64,000 nucleotides of DNA, taken from contig NZ_FNTA01000004.1 in the NCBI RefSeq assembly GCF_900105055.1, positions 4,433,501-4,497,500 on the forward strand, given 5' to 3'. Under the pieces are notes generated by a model. It was not told the origin of the DNA. It saw only the letters and a program-made list of their open reading frames with translations, and made no database searches. The stretch is from Amycolatopsis lurida. GTDB taxonomy: Bacteria; Actinomycetota; Actinomycetes; Mycobacteriales; Pseudonocardiaceae. The translations under genes were made by a program, and so were the position numbers. Positions within the stretch are counted from its first letter, which is position 1, and each line of letters starts with the position of its first letter. Positions 14,843 to 22,155 of the stretch are shown piece after piece.

Positions 14843-15697
14843 ATGCGCGTGCTTGCCTTCCTCGACGGGACCCTGGCCGACCCCGAAGCCGCTCACCTGC
14901 GAGTAGACGACCTCGGGTTGCTTCGCGGCGACGGCGTGTTCGAGACGATCCTCGTCGTCGACGGACGGCCCCGCGAGCTCCGCCCGCACCTCGAGCGGCT
15001 GGCCCGTTCCGCCGCCATGCTCGACCTGCCGGAGCCGGACCTCGCCGCCTGGGAGCGCGCCGCGCAGGTCGTCATCGACAACTGGTCCGGCCCGGCCGAG
15101 ATCGCGTTGAAACTGGTGTACACCAGGGGAATCGACGGCGATCCGGAGGCGAAGCCGTTCGGGTTCGCGCTCGGTGTGGAGATCGACGAGAAGGTCCAGC
15201 GCGCCCGTGTCGAAGGCGTCGCGGCGATCACCCTCGAACGGGGTATCGAGCCCGACCTCGCCGAGCGCGCGCCGTGGCTGCTGCTGGGCGCGAAGTCGAT
15301 CTCGTACGGAGTCAACATGGCCGCGCTGCGTGAGGCGGGCCGCCGTGGGGCGAGCGATGTGATTTTCACCGCCGCCGACGGCACGGTCTTCGAAGGGCCG
15401 ACGTCGACGGTCGTCCTCGCGAGGGACAAGACGCTCTACACGCCGCCGGCGACCATCGGCATCCTGCCGGGGACGACGCAGGCGGCGCTGTTCCGCGGCG
15501 CCGAGCGGGCGGGCTGGTCGGTCAAGGTCGAGCCGCTCAAGGTCGCGGACCTCACCGAGGGCGAAGGGCTCTTCCTCGCGTCGTCGGTCCGCAAGCTGAC
15601 CAGGGTGCACACGCTCGACGGCGCCGTGCTCACCGACTCCAGTGCGATCCACGCCGAGCTGGCCGCCGCGTACGAGAGCGAGTACGCGATCAGCTGA
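14843..15697 (+). CDS. pabC: Aminodeoxychorismate lyase / class IV aminotransferase PabC
   Basis: A 284-aa PLP-dependent fold-type IV enzyme; it would release pyruvate from aminodeoxychorismate to give p-aminobenzoate for folate, although branched-chain or D-amino acid aminotransferase activity is possible in this family. Recognised features are DDLGLLRGDGVFETILVVDG, the PLP Lys in LLGAKSISYGVNMAALREA, and FEGPTSTVVLA. The ATG at 14843 has no clear Shine-Dalgarno. Gene order next to nitrobindin matches Rv0812. The stop lies in TCAGCTGA, which also holds the stop of the convergent gene. Confidence 0.87.
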   Translation: MRVLAFLDGTLADPEAAHLRVDDLGLLRGDGVFETILVVDGRPRELRPHLERLARSAAMLDLPEPDLAAWERAAQVVIDNWSGPAEIALKLVYTRGIDGDPEAKPFGFALGVEIDEKVQRARVEGVAAITLERGIEPDLAERAPWLLLGAKSISYGVNMAALREAGRRGASDVIFTAADGTVFEGPTSTVVLARDKTLYTPPATIGILPGTTQAALFRGAERAGWSVKVEPLKVADLTEGEGLFLASSVRKLTRVHTLDGAVLTDSSAIHAELAAAYESEYAIS

Positions 15698-16121
15698 GCG
15701 TCGCGCGCAGCTTGGCGATGGTCCGGAGGACCTCGTCCCGGTGCTGGGCCGTGGTCATCCACGTGGGTAGCCGCGCGATCAAGGTCATGCCGGGACGGTC
15801 CCCGAGCCCGCGTTCGCGCAGCTTCGCCGCGACGAAACGCTCGATCAGGTCGAGGTGTCGGGCGTGGAATGCCCTGAGGGTGTGCCCGCCGCAGCAGTCG
15901 GCGCGCAGCCACACAGGTTCGCGGAAGAACGGGTCGATCGGGCGATTCCACGCGCGCGGTAGTCGGGGGCCGGAGGAGCGCACCAGGGCGCATCCGACAC
16001 AGGTCAGCCGTTCGGGTGTGACCGAGGCGCGGCCGGCGCAGCGCGGGCAGACGACGAGGATCGGCTCGTCCGCGAGGTCCTCGATCCGGGTCTGCGGATC
16101 ACGGAACCGTGGGGCGTCCAT
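15690..16121 (-). CDS. Hypothetical protein with two CxxC pairs
   Basis: A 143-aa protein I do not recognise. The N-terminal third has CPRC (residues 25-28) and CVGC (41-44), which could form a zinc ribbon, and a further CC pair occurs near residue 76. The C-terminal half is helical and basic (HLDLIERFVAAKLRERG). There is no signal peptide. The ATG overlaps the stop of the upstream gene as ATGA, so translation is probably coupled. The 3' end overlaps pabC by eight bases. Confidence 0.75.
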   Translation of the reverse strand: MDAPRFRDPQTRIEDLADEPILVVCPRCAGRASVTPERLTCVGCALVRSSGPRLPRAWNRPIDPFFREPVWLRADCCGGHTLRAFHARHLDLIERFVAAKLRERGLGDRPGMTLIARLPTWMTTAQHRDEVLRTIAKLRATLS

Positions 16122-16534
16122 CAGTTGAGCGGGCTGATGATCAGCAGGTGCGGCAGGATCGCTTCTTCGCGGTAGGCCGCGATCTTGTGGTGCCCGTCGA
16201 GGATCACCGCCGCGTCGGTGGTCTCCAGCACGATGGCGACCGGCCGGTGACCGCTCTTGATCGCGGTCCGGTAGTAGCCGACACGCGACACGTCGGCGGG
16301 CGGCCAGTCGGCGCTCGGGGTCAGGTAGCGGTCCTCGGCCAGCCGCTCGGGTCCGGCGACCTGGTATTCGCCGTCGGCGAAGAGGTCGAGAAGCGGGCGG
16401 AGTGTATCGCCGAGGGGGCGCCGCATCTGCCCGGTGGCCAGCGCGATCCGCAGCGACTGCGGAAGCTCTGGTTGGGTGGGGACCGAATTCGTGTCGATGA
16501 CACCCGTGCCACCGTTGACCTTTACCTGTTCCAC
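16121..16534 (-). CDS. Hypothetical protein with ParB/sulfiredoxin-like motif
   Basis: A 137-aa protein. The segment AVILDGHHKIAAYREEAILP resembles the DGHHR motif of ParB/Srx-fold nucleotide-binding proteins, but the protein is short and lacks an HTH. The start ATG at 16534 lies inside the 3' end of pxpC (13-bp overlap), and the stop overlaps the next start, so it belongs to the same operon. A role in DNA partition is not supported by anything else here. Confidence 0.7.
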   Translation of the reverse strand: MEQVKVNGGTGVIDTNSVPTQPELPQSLRIALATGQMRRPLGDTLRPLLDLFADGEYQVAGPERLAEDRYLTPSADWPPADVSRVGYYRTAIKSGHRPVAIVLETTDAAVILDGHHKIAAYREEAILPHLLIISPLN

Positions 16535-17394
16535 ACCCTCGTGGACGAGTGAAAGCGGAGAAGGGTTCCGGGTCGGGCCTGCGCGAGGGCCGGGAGTGAC
16601 GCCTGTCTCACCACGGCCGCCACCGGATAACCACCGGTAGTTGGATGATCCGCCAAGAACACCACCGGCAACCCGTTCGGCGGCACTTGGACGGCGCCCG
16701 TCAGCAGGCCTTCGCTCGGCAATTCCCGCTCCGCGTATCCGGCCGCGCGAGTCAGCGCGGGGCCGTCGAGCCGGAGGCCGACGCGGTTCGATTCCGCCGT
16801 CACCGTCCAGGTCTTCGCGAGTCCGGCCGCCGGGTCCTCGAACCAGTGCGCCCGTGGCCCCGGTTCGATCAGCACGACGAGCTCGGCCGGTGCCACCGTG
16901 GGCAGCACGACATCGGCACCGCTGGAAACGGACGGCGTGCCGAGCGGGAGGACGTTACCCGCTTTCAGCGGAGCCGGCCCGATCTCCGAAAGGACGTCCC
17001 GCGATCGGCTGCCGAGTTCCTCTTCGAGCGTGATCCCACCGGAAACCGCCAGGTAGCACCGTAACCCGGTGGCGGGAGCACCGATCGCCACGACCTGCCC
17101 CGCCGCCAGCCACACCGGCGCGTGCGAGCCGACGGGGCGCCCATCGACCTCGACGGCGACGGCGGGGCCGGTCACCGCGATGGTGCAGGACGTCGTGGCG
17201 CGCAGCCGTAACCCGCCGAACAGGCACTCGACTCCCGCGGCTCCTTCGTCGTTGCCGACGAGCCGGTTGGCCAGCTTCAACGCAGGGACGTCCAGCGCCC
17301 CGGACGGCGGGACACCGAGATGCGCGAAACCGGGTCTGCCGAGGTCCTGAACCAGCGCGAGCGGACCTGTCTCGACCACTTCCACGGCCCTCAT
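16522..17394 (-). CDS. pxpC: 5-oxoprolinase subunit PxpC
   Basis: A 290-aa protein of the biotin-dependent carboxyltransferase/KipA family. With PxpA and PxpB it forms the ATP-dependent 5-oxoprolinase that clears pyroglutamate. Typical segments are VQDLGRPGFAHLGVPPSGAL at the start and the C-terminal DHPTTGGYPVAAVV. The ATG at 17394 overlaps the pxpB stop by four bases. pxpA (LamB/YcsF) is not in the window, so the complete enzyme would need a gene elsewhere. Confidence 0.9.
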   Translation of the reverse strand: MRAVEVVETGPLALVQDLGRPGFAHLGVPPSGALDVPALKLANRLVGNDEGAAGVECLFGGLRLRATTSCTIAVTGPAVAVEVDGRPVGSHAPVWLAAGQVVAIGAPATGLRCYLAVSGGITLEEELGSRSRDVLSEIGPAPLKAGNVLPLGTPSVSSGADVVLPTVAPAELVVLIEPGPRAHWFEDPAAGLAKTWTVTAESNRVGLRLDGPALTRAAGYAERELPSEGLLTGAVQVPPNGLPVVFLADHPTTGGYPVAAVVRQASLPALAQARPGTLLRFHSSTRVWNR

Positions 17395-18002
17395 CCGGCA
17401 CTCCGGAACCGCACGCGGTCGCCGGGCGCCAGCACCGCGGGCGGGTCGGCGCGCGGATCGAACAGGACGGTCCGGGTGCGGCCGATCAGCCGCCAGCCAC
17501 CGGGCGAGACCCGCGGGTACACCCCGGTGAACTCACCCGCGATGCCGACCGAGCCCGGCGGCACGCGAGTACGCGGGGCAGCCAGCCGCGGTTGCCGCAG
17601 CGGCTCCGGAAGCCCTGTCAGGTAACCGAATCCCGGCGCGAAGCCGGTGAAGGCCACGGTGTAGACAGCGCCGGTGTGGAGCCGGACAACGTCCTCAGTG
17701 GACATTCCGGCGTCCCGTGCGACGAGTTCGAGGTCTTCGCCGTCATAGGTCACGTCGAGGGTGATCTCGCGGGATCCGCCTTCCGGCGGATGTTCGAGGT
17801 CGGCGTCCGCGAGCAGTTCGCGGACGGCCGCGAGGGCGCCGGAGCCCGGGATTTCCACCACGAGCAGGCTTCGGGCGCCGGGAACGAGTTCGGCGATCCC
17901 GGGCGGGCGCGCGGACGTGACCGTCGCGTGCGCCGCCATCGACTCGGTCAGGGATGCGCAGTCGAGCAGGGCGGCGTGCTCGCCGTAGGCACGCCACCGC
18001 AT
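17391..18002 (-). CDS. pxpB: 5-oxoprolinase subunit PxpB
   Basis: A 203-aa protein of the KipI/allophanate hydrolase subunit 1 family, partner of PxpC in 5-oxoproline cleavage. The family core is clear: VAFTGFAPGFGYLTGLPEPL, PRLAAPRTRVPPGSVGIAG and GVYPRVSPGGWRLIGRT. It starts at ATG 18002, ten bases from the stop of the nitrobindin gene upstream, and is likely in the same transcript. The alternative label, sporulation inhibitor KipI, is a family name only and not supported here. Confidence 0.9.
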   Translation of the reverse strand: MRWRAYGEHAALLDCASLTESMAAHATVTSARPPGIAELVPGARSLLVVEIPGSGALAAVRELLADADLEHPPEGGSREITLDVTYDGEDLELVARDAGMSTEDVVRLHTGAVYTVAFTGFAPGFGYLTGLPEPLRQPRLAAPRTRVPPGSVGIAGEFTGVYPRVSPGGWRLIGRTRTVLFDPRADPPAVLAPGDRVRFRSAG

Positions 18003-18012
18003 GGGAAGAGGG

Positions 18013-18636
18013 TCAGCCCACCACGCGACGCAGCAGCGCCGACGTGTGCGGCTGCAGTTCCTGGCCCATCATCGCGCGCTCCTCGACGTAGCCGAGTTCG
18101 CCGTTGACGATGCCGTAGAGCCGCTGCGAAGCCGTGACGTCCTTGGCGGTCGAAGTACGGACGACCGCGTCGGTGCCGAGCTCCCAGGCCGGGACCGACG
18201 CCTTGCCACGCGGCTTGCCGTAGAAGAGTTCCACGATGCCGGTGTTGTGGGTCAGCAGCAGTTCGATCGTGTCGTCGGCCTGCGGGCGCCAGAACCCGGA
18301 TTCGCGCGCGGCGGGACGGATGACCTTGCCGTCCTCGTCGAGCAGCCAGGCACGCGCCTCGTGCGTGAGGAACGGGCGGCCGTCGTGCGCGATGGTCAGC
18401 TGCATGCCGAACCGGTACGGGCCGTCGATGGTCGGATAGTCGACCTCGCCCTCGCCGCGCCACACTCCGACGAGCGGCAGGAGCGCCAGGCAGGCGTCAT
18501 TGAGGTTCGCGCCCTCACGCAGGTTCGCGGTGTCGCCCGGGATGGGCATGTCGTCGAACTGCGGAAGGTTCCGGTCGCGCGTGTTTTCCGCGCGCTTTTC
18601 CGCGGCCTGGATGGCCTCGTCGCCACTAGCCGTCAT
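18013..18636 (-). CDS. Nitrobindin (heme-binding FABP-like beta-barrel)
   Basis: A 207-aa protein of the nitrobindin family, cytosolic ten-stranded beta-barrels that bind ferric heme and can isomerise peroxynitrite. The GxWxGxG signature appears as GVWRGEGEVDYPTI near residue 57, and the C-terminal QPHTSALLRRV carries the proximal heme His expected of the family. The first 40 residues are a charged extension. Position next to pabC and the sulfurtransferase genes matches Rv0813c. It is preceded by a tiny membrane-protein gene. Confidence 0.9.
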   Translation of the reverse strand: MTASGDEAIQAAEKRAENTRDRNLPQFDDMPIPGDTANLREGANLNDACLALLPLVGVWRGEGEVDYPTIDGPYRFGMQLTIAHDGRPFLTHEARAWLLDEDGKVIRPAARESGFWRPQADDTIELLLTHNTGIVELFYGKPRGKASVPAWELGTDAVVRTSTAKDVTASQRLYGIVNGELGYVEERAMMGQELQPHTSALLRRVVG

Positions 18637-18639
18637 CGG

Positions 18640-18738
18640 TCAGCGCTGGTCCGCGTAAAGCCGGTAGACGACGTACACGGCGAACCAGGTGATCGCGACG
18701 CCGGCGAGCACCAGCAGGGTCGTAAACAGGATCTCCAC
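18640..18738 (-). CDS. Small single-pass membrane protein
   Basis: A 32-codon frame beginning MEILFTTLLVLAGVAITWFA and ending YRLYADQR. Residues 3-24 form one hydrophobic helix followed by a basic tail. The start GTG at 18738 lacks a strong ribosome binding site; GTG 18747 is an alternative. The stop lies three bases upstream of the nitrobindin ATG, so the two genes are probably cotranscribed. No function is known to me. Confidence 0.55.
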   Translation of the reverse strand: MEILFTTLLVLAGVAITWFAVYVVYRLYADQR

Positions 18739-18806
18739 GCCACGCACTTTAGTCGCTACCTGCCCAGACGGCCTTGCGCAGGGTGCGTGGCAGTGCCCAC
18801 AAGTAC

Positions 18807-18853
18807 GTGAAGGCCCCCTTCCCTCGGCTCAGCCGAGGGAAGGGGGCCTTCAC
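18807..18853. terminator. GTGAAGGCCCCCTTC palindrome
   Basis: Perfect 23-bp arms (18807-18829 and 18831-18853) around a single central C; outer sequence GTGAAGGCCCCCTTCCC and inner CGGCT/AGCCG. It begins ten bases after the DUF1416 stop (18864, minus strand) and upstream of the small membrane gene, so it terminates the sulfurtransferase operon. Confidence 0.75.
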
Positions 18854-18863
18854 GCGCGAAACG

Positions 18864-19172
18864 TCAGGCGACCGAGATCGCCAGCTGGTGCACGCCCGGA
18901 CCCTGCGCGGTCACCGAGGCCTCGCCGTTGCCGGAGCGGTGCAGCGCGCGCACCGTCCAGTCACCGGGGGCCGCGTAGAAGCGGAAATCGCCGTCGGCCG
19001 ACGAGACCACCTCGCCGGTGAAGTCGCCGCCGCCGTCCAGCAACCGCACGAAGGCGCCGCCGACGGGGCCCTCCGAACCGGTCACCTTGCCGGCCAGCAC
19101 GACCTGGCCGCGGGTGTCGTAATCGGCGGGCGTGGCCTCCTGGGCCGGTGCGCCGCAGCTGTCGTCTGCCAT
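18864..19172 (-). CDS. DUF1416 family protein (SseC-like)
   Basis: A 102-aa protein of the DUF1416 family (SseC in mycobacteria), a predicted beta-sandwich that always follows the thiosulfate sulfurtransferase gene. It starts MADDSCGAPAQEATPADYD and includes VVLAGKVTGSEGPVGGAFVR and the aromatic stretch DGDFRFYAAPGDWTVRAL. The ATG overlaps the sseA stop (ATGA), implying coupled translation and a role in sulfur transfer, although no activity has been shown to my knowledge. Confidence 0.92.
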   Translation of the reverse strand: MADDSCGAPAQEATPADYDTRGQVVLAGKVTGSEGPVGGAFVRLLDGGGDFTGEVVSSADGDFRFYAAPGDWTVRALHRSGNGEASVTAQGPGVHQLAISVA

Positions 19173-20008
19173 CACTTGGCTCCCAACTCGACCGGCACGC
19201 CGACAAGCGAGCCGTATTCCGTCCACGAACCGTCGTAGTTCTTCACCTGGTCGTAGCCGAGGAGCTCGTGCAGCGCGAACCACGCGATGGACGAACGCTC
19301 ACCGATCCGGCAGTACGCGATCGTGGCCTTCGACTCGTCGAGGCCCTCGTCGGAGTACAGCTCCTTGATCTCTTCCTCGGTCTTGAAAGTGCCGTCCTCG
19401 TTGGCGACCTTCGCCCACGGGACGTTCAGCGCGCCCGGGATGTGGCCAGGGACCTGCGACTGCTCCTGCGGCAGGTGCGCCGGGGCGAGCAGCTTGCCGG
19501 AGAACTCGTCGGGCGAGCGCACGTCGACGTAGTTGCTCTTGCCGATCTCGGCGACGACCTCGTCGCGGAACGCGCGGATCGAGAGGTCCTGCTCCTTGGC
19601 CTTGTACTCGGTCGGCTCGCGCTTGACCTCGTCCGAGTTCAGCTCGCGGCCGTCGAGCTCCCACTTCTTGCGGCCGCCGTCGAGCAGCTGCACCTTGTCG
19701 TGCCCGTACAGCTTGAAGTACCAGTACGCGTACGCGGCGAACCAGTTGTTGTTGCCGCCGTAGAGGATCACGCGGTCGTCGTTCGAGATGCCCTTCTCGG
19801 ACAGCAGCTTCTCGAAGCCCTCCTTGTTGACGAAGTCGCGGCGGACGCCGTCCTGCAGGTCCTTGCGCCAGTCGAACTTCACCGCACCGCGGATGTGTCC
19901 GTTGTCGTACGCGGTCGTGTCCTCGTCGACCTCGATGAACACGACACCCGGGGTGTCCAGGTTCTCCTCGGCCCACTGGGTGGTGACCAGGACGTCTTCA
20001 CGGCTCAT
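19172..20008 (-). CDS. sseA: Thiosulfate sulfurtransferase SseA/CysA (rhodanese)
   Basis: A 278-aa two-domain rhodanese. The N-terminal domain (YDNGHIRGAVKFDWRKDLQD) is inactive; the C-terminal domain carries the persulfide-forming Cys in the loop AYCRIGERSS near residue 235. It would transfer sulfane sulfur from thiosulfate to acceptors such as cyanide, thioredoxin or a sulfur-carrier. The gene lies between DUF4395 and DUF1416 genes, as in related actinobacteria. The upstream Cys-containing leader ORF suggests control by cysteine supply. Confidence 0.95.
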   Translation of the reverse strand: MSREDVLVTTQWAEENLDTPGVVFIEVDEDTTAYDNGHIRGAVKFDWRKDLQDGVRRDFVNKEGFEKLLSEKGISNDDRVILYGGNNNWFAAYAYWYFKLYGHDKVQLLDGGRKKWELDGRELNSDEVKREPTEYKAKEQDLSIRAFRDEVVAEIGKSNYVDVRSPDEFSGKLLAPAHLPQEQSQVPGHIPGALNVPWAKVANEDGTFKTEEEIKELYSDEGLDESKATIAYCRIGERSSIAWFALHELLGYDQVKNYDGSWTEYGSLVGVPVELGAK

Positions 20009-20030
20009 GGGAGCTGACTCTCTTTCTGGG

Positions 20031-20465
20031 TTAGGACGCGCGAGGGCTGGGGCTGAAACGCTTGATGAGCAGGTACATCTCGCAACCGAGACAGAAGTTG
20101 AACGCCGCGTTGAGGAAGGCCGCGAGCAGCGCGAACGCCGTCGCGACGAAGCCGAGCGCGGTCAGGCCGGTGGCGAAACCGACGGTGCCGACCACGGCGA
20201 ACACGAAACCGACGGCCTGCGCGAACCGCAGCGGGGCGGCGTCCTCGCGTTCGGTCGGCGGGCCGAGCCGCGGCGCCACGAGGTAGCGATAGATCAAGGA
20301 GTACGGCGCCGGCTTCAGTCCAATGAAGGCACCGATCGCGAACACCACCGCCTGCGCCGCGAGCAGTGGCCACCACTGGGTGATGAGCACGACCGCGAGC
20401 ACGACCGTCGTCAGGATGGCGGCGAAACGCGGACCACGGGGATCGACGGCCGGTCCTGCGGACAT
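20031..20465 (-). CDS. DUF4395 family membrane protein
   Basis: A 144-aa protein with four hydrophobic helices (residues about 18-55 and 75-125). The segment FNFCLGCEMYLLIKR near the C-terminus holds the CxxC pair typical of DUF4395, which suggests a membrane redox or sulfur-transfer role. The ATG at 20465 has a strong AGGAGG site; longer starts are rejected. It is the first structural gene of the sulfurtransferase operon, 22 bp ahead of sseA. Confidence 0.88.
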   Translation of the reverse strand: MSAGPAVDPRGPRFAAILTTVVLAVVLITQWWPLLAAQAVVFAIGAFIGLKPAPYSLIYRYLVAPRLGPPTEREDAAPLRFAQAVGFVFAVVGTVGFATGLTALGFVATAFALLAAFLNAAFNFCLGCEMYLLIKRFSPSPRAS

Positions 20466-20526
20466 GGTTCCTCCTGCGAACGAGAGGGAAAGAGGTGCGT
20501 GCCGGGCGGGCACACGCAGGCGTGGT

Positions 20527-20616
20527 TCAGCGAACGCCGGGACACAGGCTGCTGCGAACGCGGCACAGGTCCACTGCGCGGCGCTGGGTCAGCAAGGTTC
20601 GGGGCAGCCGGTTCAC
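20527..20616 (-). CDS. Cys-containing leader peptide (putative attenuator) of the sulfurtransferase operon
   Basis: A 29-codon ORF starting at GTG 20616 (or 20622) and ending in TGA at 20527. It contains LTQRRAVDLCRVRSSLCPG, closely resembling the short leader peptides found upstream of sulfur genes in Streptomyces and mycobacteria. TACCCT ends seven bases before GTG 20616, which would place transcription initiation at the start codon and give a leaderless ORF. A GC-rich hairpin and a pyrimidine tract follow before the DUF4395 ribosome binding site. In mycobacteria similar ORFs sense cysteine through ribosome stalling; that role is inferred here. Confidence 0.72.
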   Translation of the reverse strand: MNRLPRTLLTQRRAVDLCRVRSSLCPGVR

Positions 20617-20691
20617 GGGCACGAGGGTACGCAGAGCTCCCTCAGGTTGGGAACCGTGTTCACACCTTGGGACGCTTCCCGAAATCCGGGA

Positions 20692-21111
20692 TCAGGCGTT
20701 CGCCAAATGGGGCTTCAGGGCTTCGAGAAGCTCCTGACCTCGGGGAACGCCGCCGACGCGGAAGACCTCCCGGCCGTCCGCGGTCAACGCCAGGGTCGTC
20801 GGGGTTCGCAGCACCGACAGAGCCTGGGCGACTTCGGGGGTTTCGGTGACGTCCAGATCGACGTGGGTGAGGCCGTCGGTCTTCTCCGCGAGCGTGGACA
20901 GGATCACGCGGGTATGGCGGCACGGCGCGCAGAACGTCGTTGAGATCTGGACCAGGGTGACGCCCTCGGGCGCCAGGGCGTCCGAAACGCGGCCGGGCAG
21001 TGTGGGCGCGGTGGACTTCGCCGCGCGGATGCGGCCGTTGCGCGCCTGCAGCAGCGCGCCCGCCACCCCGCCGAGCACCAGTACGCCCAGCAGCACCCAC
21101 ACCCCGGTCAT
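20692..21111 (-). CDS. Membrane-anchored thioredoxin-like protein
   Basis: A 139-aa protein with an N-terminal hydrophobic anchor (VWVLLGVLVLGGVAGALLQA) followed by a thioredoxin fold. The redox motif CAPC lies in ISTTFCAPCRHTRVILSTL, and the cis-Pro segment is RTPTTLAL. It probably reduces disulfides or persulfides at the outer face or just under the membrane. Its location between LmeA and the sulfurtransferase operon matches Rv0816c (thiX). The ATG at 21111 begins eight bases after the lmeA stop, so the two are cotranscribed. Confidence 0.9.
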   Translation of the reverse strand: MTGVWVLLGVLVLGGVAGALLQARNGRIRAAKSTAPTLPGRVSDALAPEGVTLVQISTTFCAPCRHTRVILSTLAEKTDGLTHVDLDVTETPEVAQALSVLRTPTTLALTADGREVFRVGGVPRGQELLEALKPHLANA

Positions 21112-21118
21112 CCGCAAG

Positions 21119-22012
21119 TCACCCCTGAGGCTTCGCTCCGCTGAAGGCGACGTTCTTGCCTTCACCCTTGATGGTCACCGAGCCGCTGTTCACCCGCACC
21201 GACGTCGGGGTCACCGAGAACGGCATCGCGCCCGTGTCGATGGTCGCGTTGAAGTTCGGCAGCAGCGCGTCCTGCACCGCCTGGGGAACGACGGTGGTCT
21301 CCTTGTCATTCCCGAACTGGAGCCGCTTGGGTTCCAGACGGATCTTCTGCCCGTCCAGTTCGATCATCGCGAAGCAGAAGATCTCCACCTTCTGCCCGGC
21401 GATCTGGACGTTGCCCGAAACCCGGATCCCGGCGCTGGAGGTGTCGACCGGCTCGCCGTTCTCGTTCGTCGCGGTCGGCTTGGTCTCGCCCTGCCCGCTG
21501 TCGCCGTTGCGGACGTAGTCCTCGGTGACCGGCTCGATCTTCAGGTTCTCGATCTTGTCCAGTGGTGCTTGCCGCGCGATGTCCGCGGCCTTGATCGTCA
21601 CCTCGCCCTTGAGCGTGCCGATGACGATCGACTTCGTGTTGCCGGACGTCAGGTCGGACAGCGGGGCCGTGACGTCGCTCATGTCGGCGTAGAAGTCCAC
21701 GTCCCGCAGCCGCGGCGGCACGGCGACGCCCTGGGCGTTGATCGTGATGTGACTGTAGTCACCGGAAAGGGCTTGGGTCAGGAAGGGAAAACCGTGCACC
21801 GTGACCGCCGGATCGTTGGGCAGCTCCAGCTGTTGGCGAGTCTTCTGGGAGATCGTGTGCTCGGCGAACGCCGCCGCCCCGAAATCTGCCCCGACCAGCA
21901 GCACCACCAGCACCGCGAGGGCGATGAGCCAGCCCCGGCCACGGCGCTTTCCTCGCTTGGCGGACCGGCCGGAAGACGGTCGGTCGTCCTGCGCCACGGG
22001 CCTGCTCACCAT
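21119..22012 (-). CDS. lmeA: LmeA-like DUF2993 lipid-binding protein
   Basis: A 297-aa secreted or membrane-anchored protein of the DUF2993 family. An Arg/Lys-rich N-terminus precedes one transmembrane segment (residues about 29-50, WLIALAVLVVLLVGADFGAA), and the rest is beta-rich with the characteristic HGFPFLTQALSGDYSHITI. The mycobacterial homologue LmeA binds phosphoinositides and is needed for full lipomannan elongation. The same glycolipid role here is an inference. It is divergent from glnR across 143 bp. Confidence 0.85.
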   Translation of the reverse strand: MVSRPVAQDDRPSSGRSAKRGKRRGRGWLIALAVLVVLLVGADFGAAAFAEHTISQKTRQQLELPNDPAVTVHGFPFLTQALSGDYSHITINAQGVAVPPRLRDVDFYADMSDVTAPLSDLTSGNTKSIVIGTLKGEVTIKAADIARQAPLDKIENLKIEPVTEDYVRNGDSGQGETKPTATNENGEPVDTSSAGIRVSGNVQIAGQKVEIFCFAMIELDGQKIRLEPKRLQFGNDKETTVVPQAVQDALLPNFNATIDTGAMPFSVTPTSVRVNSGSVTIKGEGKNVAFSGAKPQG

Positions 22013-22155
22013 TGTGTCGAATCTCCTTCGTAAACCTCTTTGGCCAGGTGTGATCGATCCAGCACGGGGTAGGACCTCGGCTGTTCACCCGCTATTCTCA
22101 CCAAGCACCGGCTGTAGCCACGTTCGAGGCGACCACGACTGAAGGCGGTGCGGCG

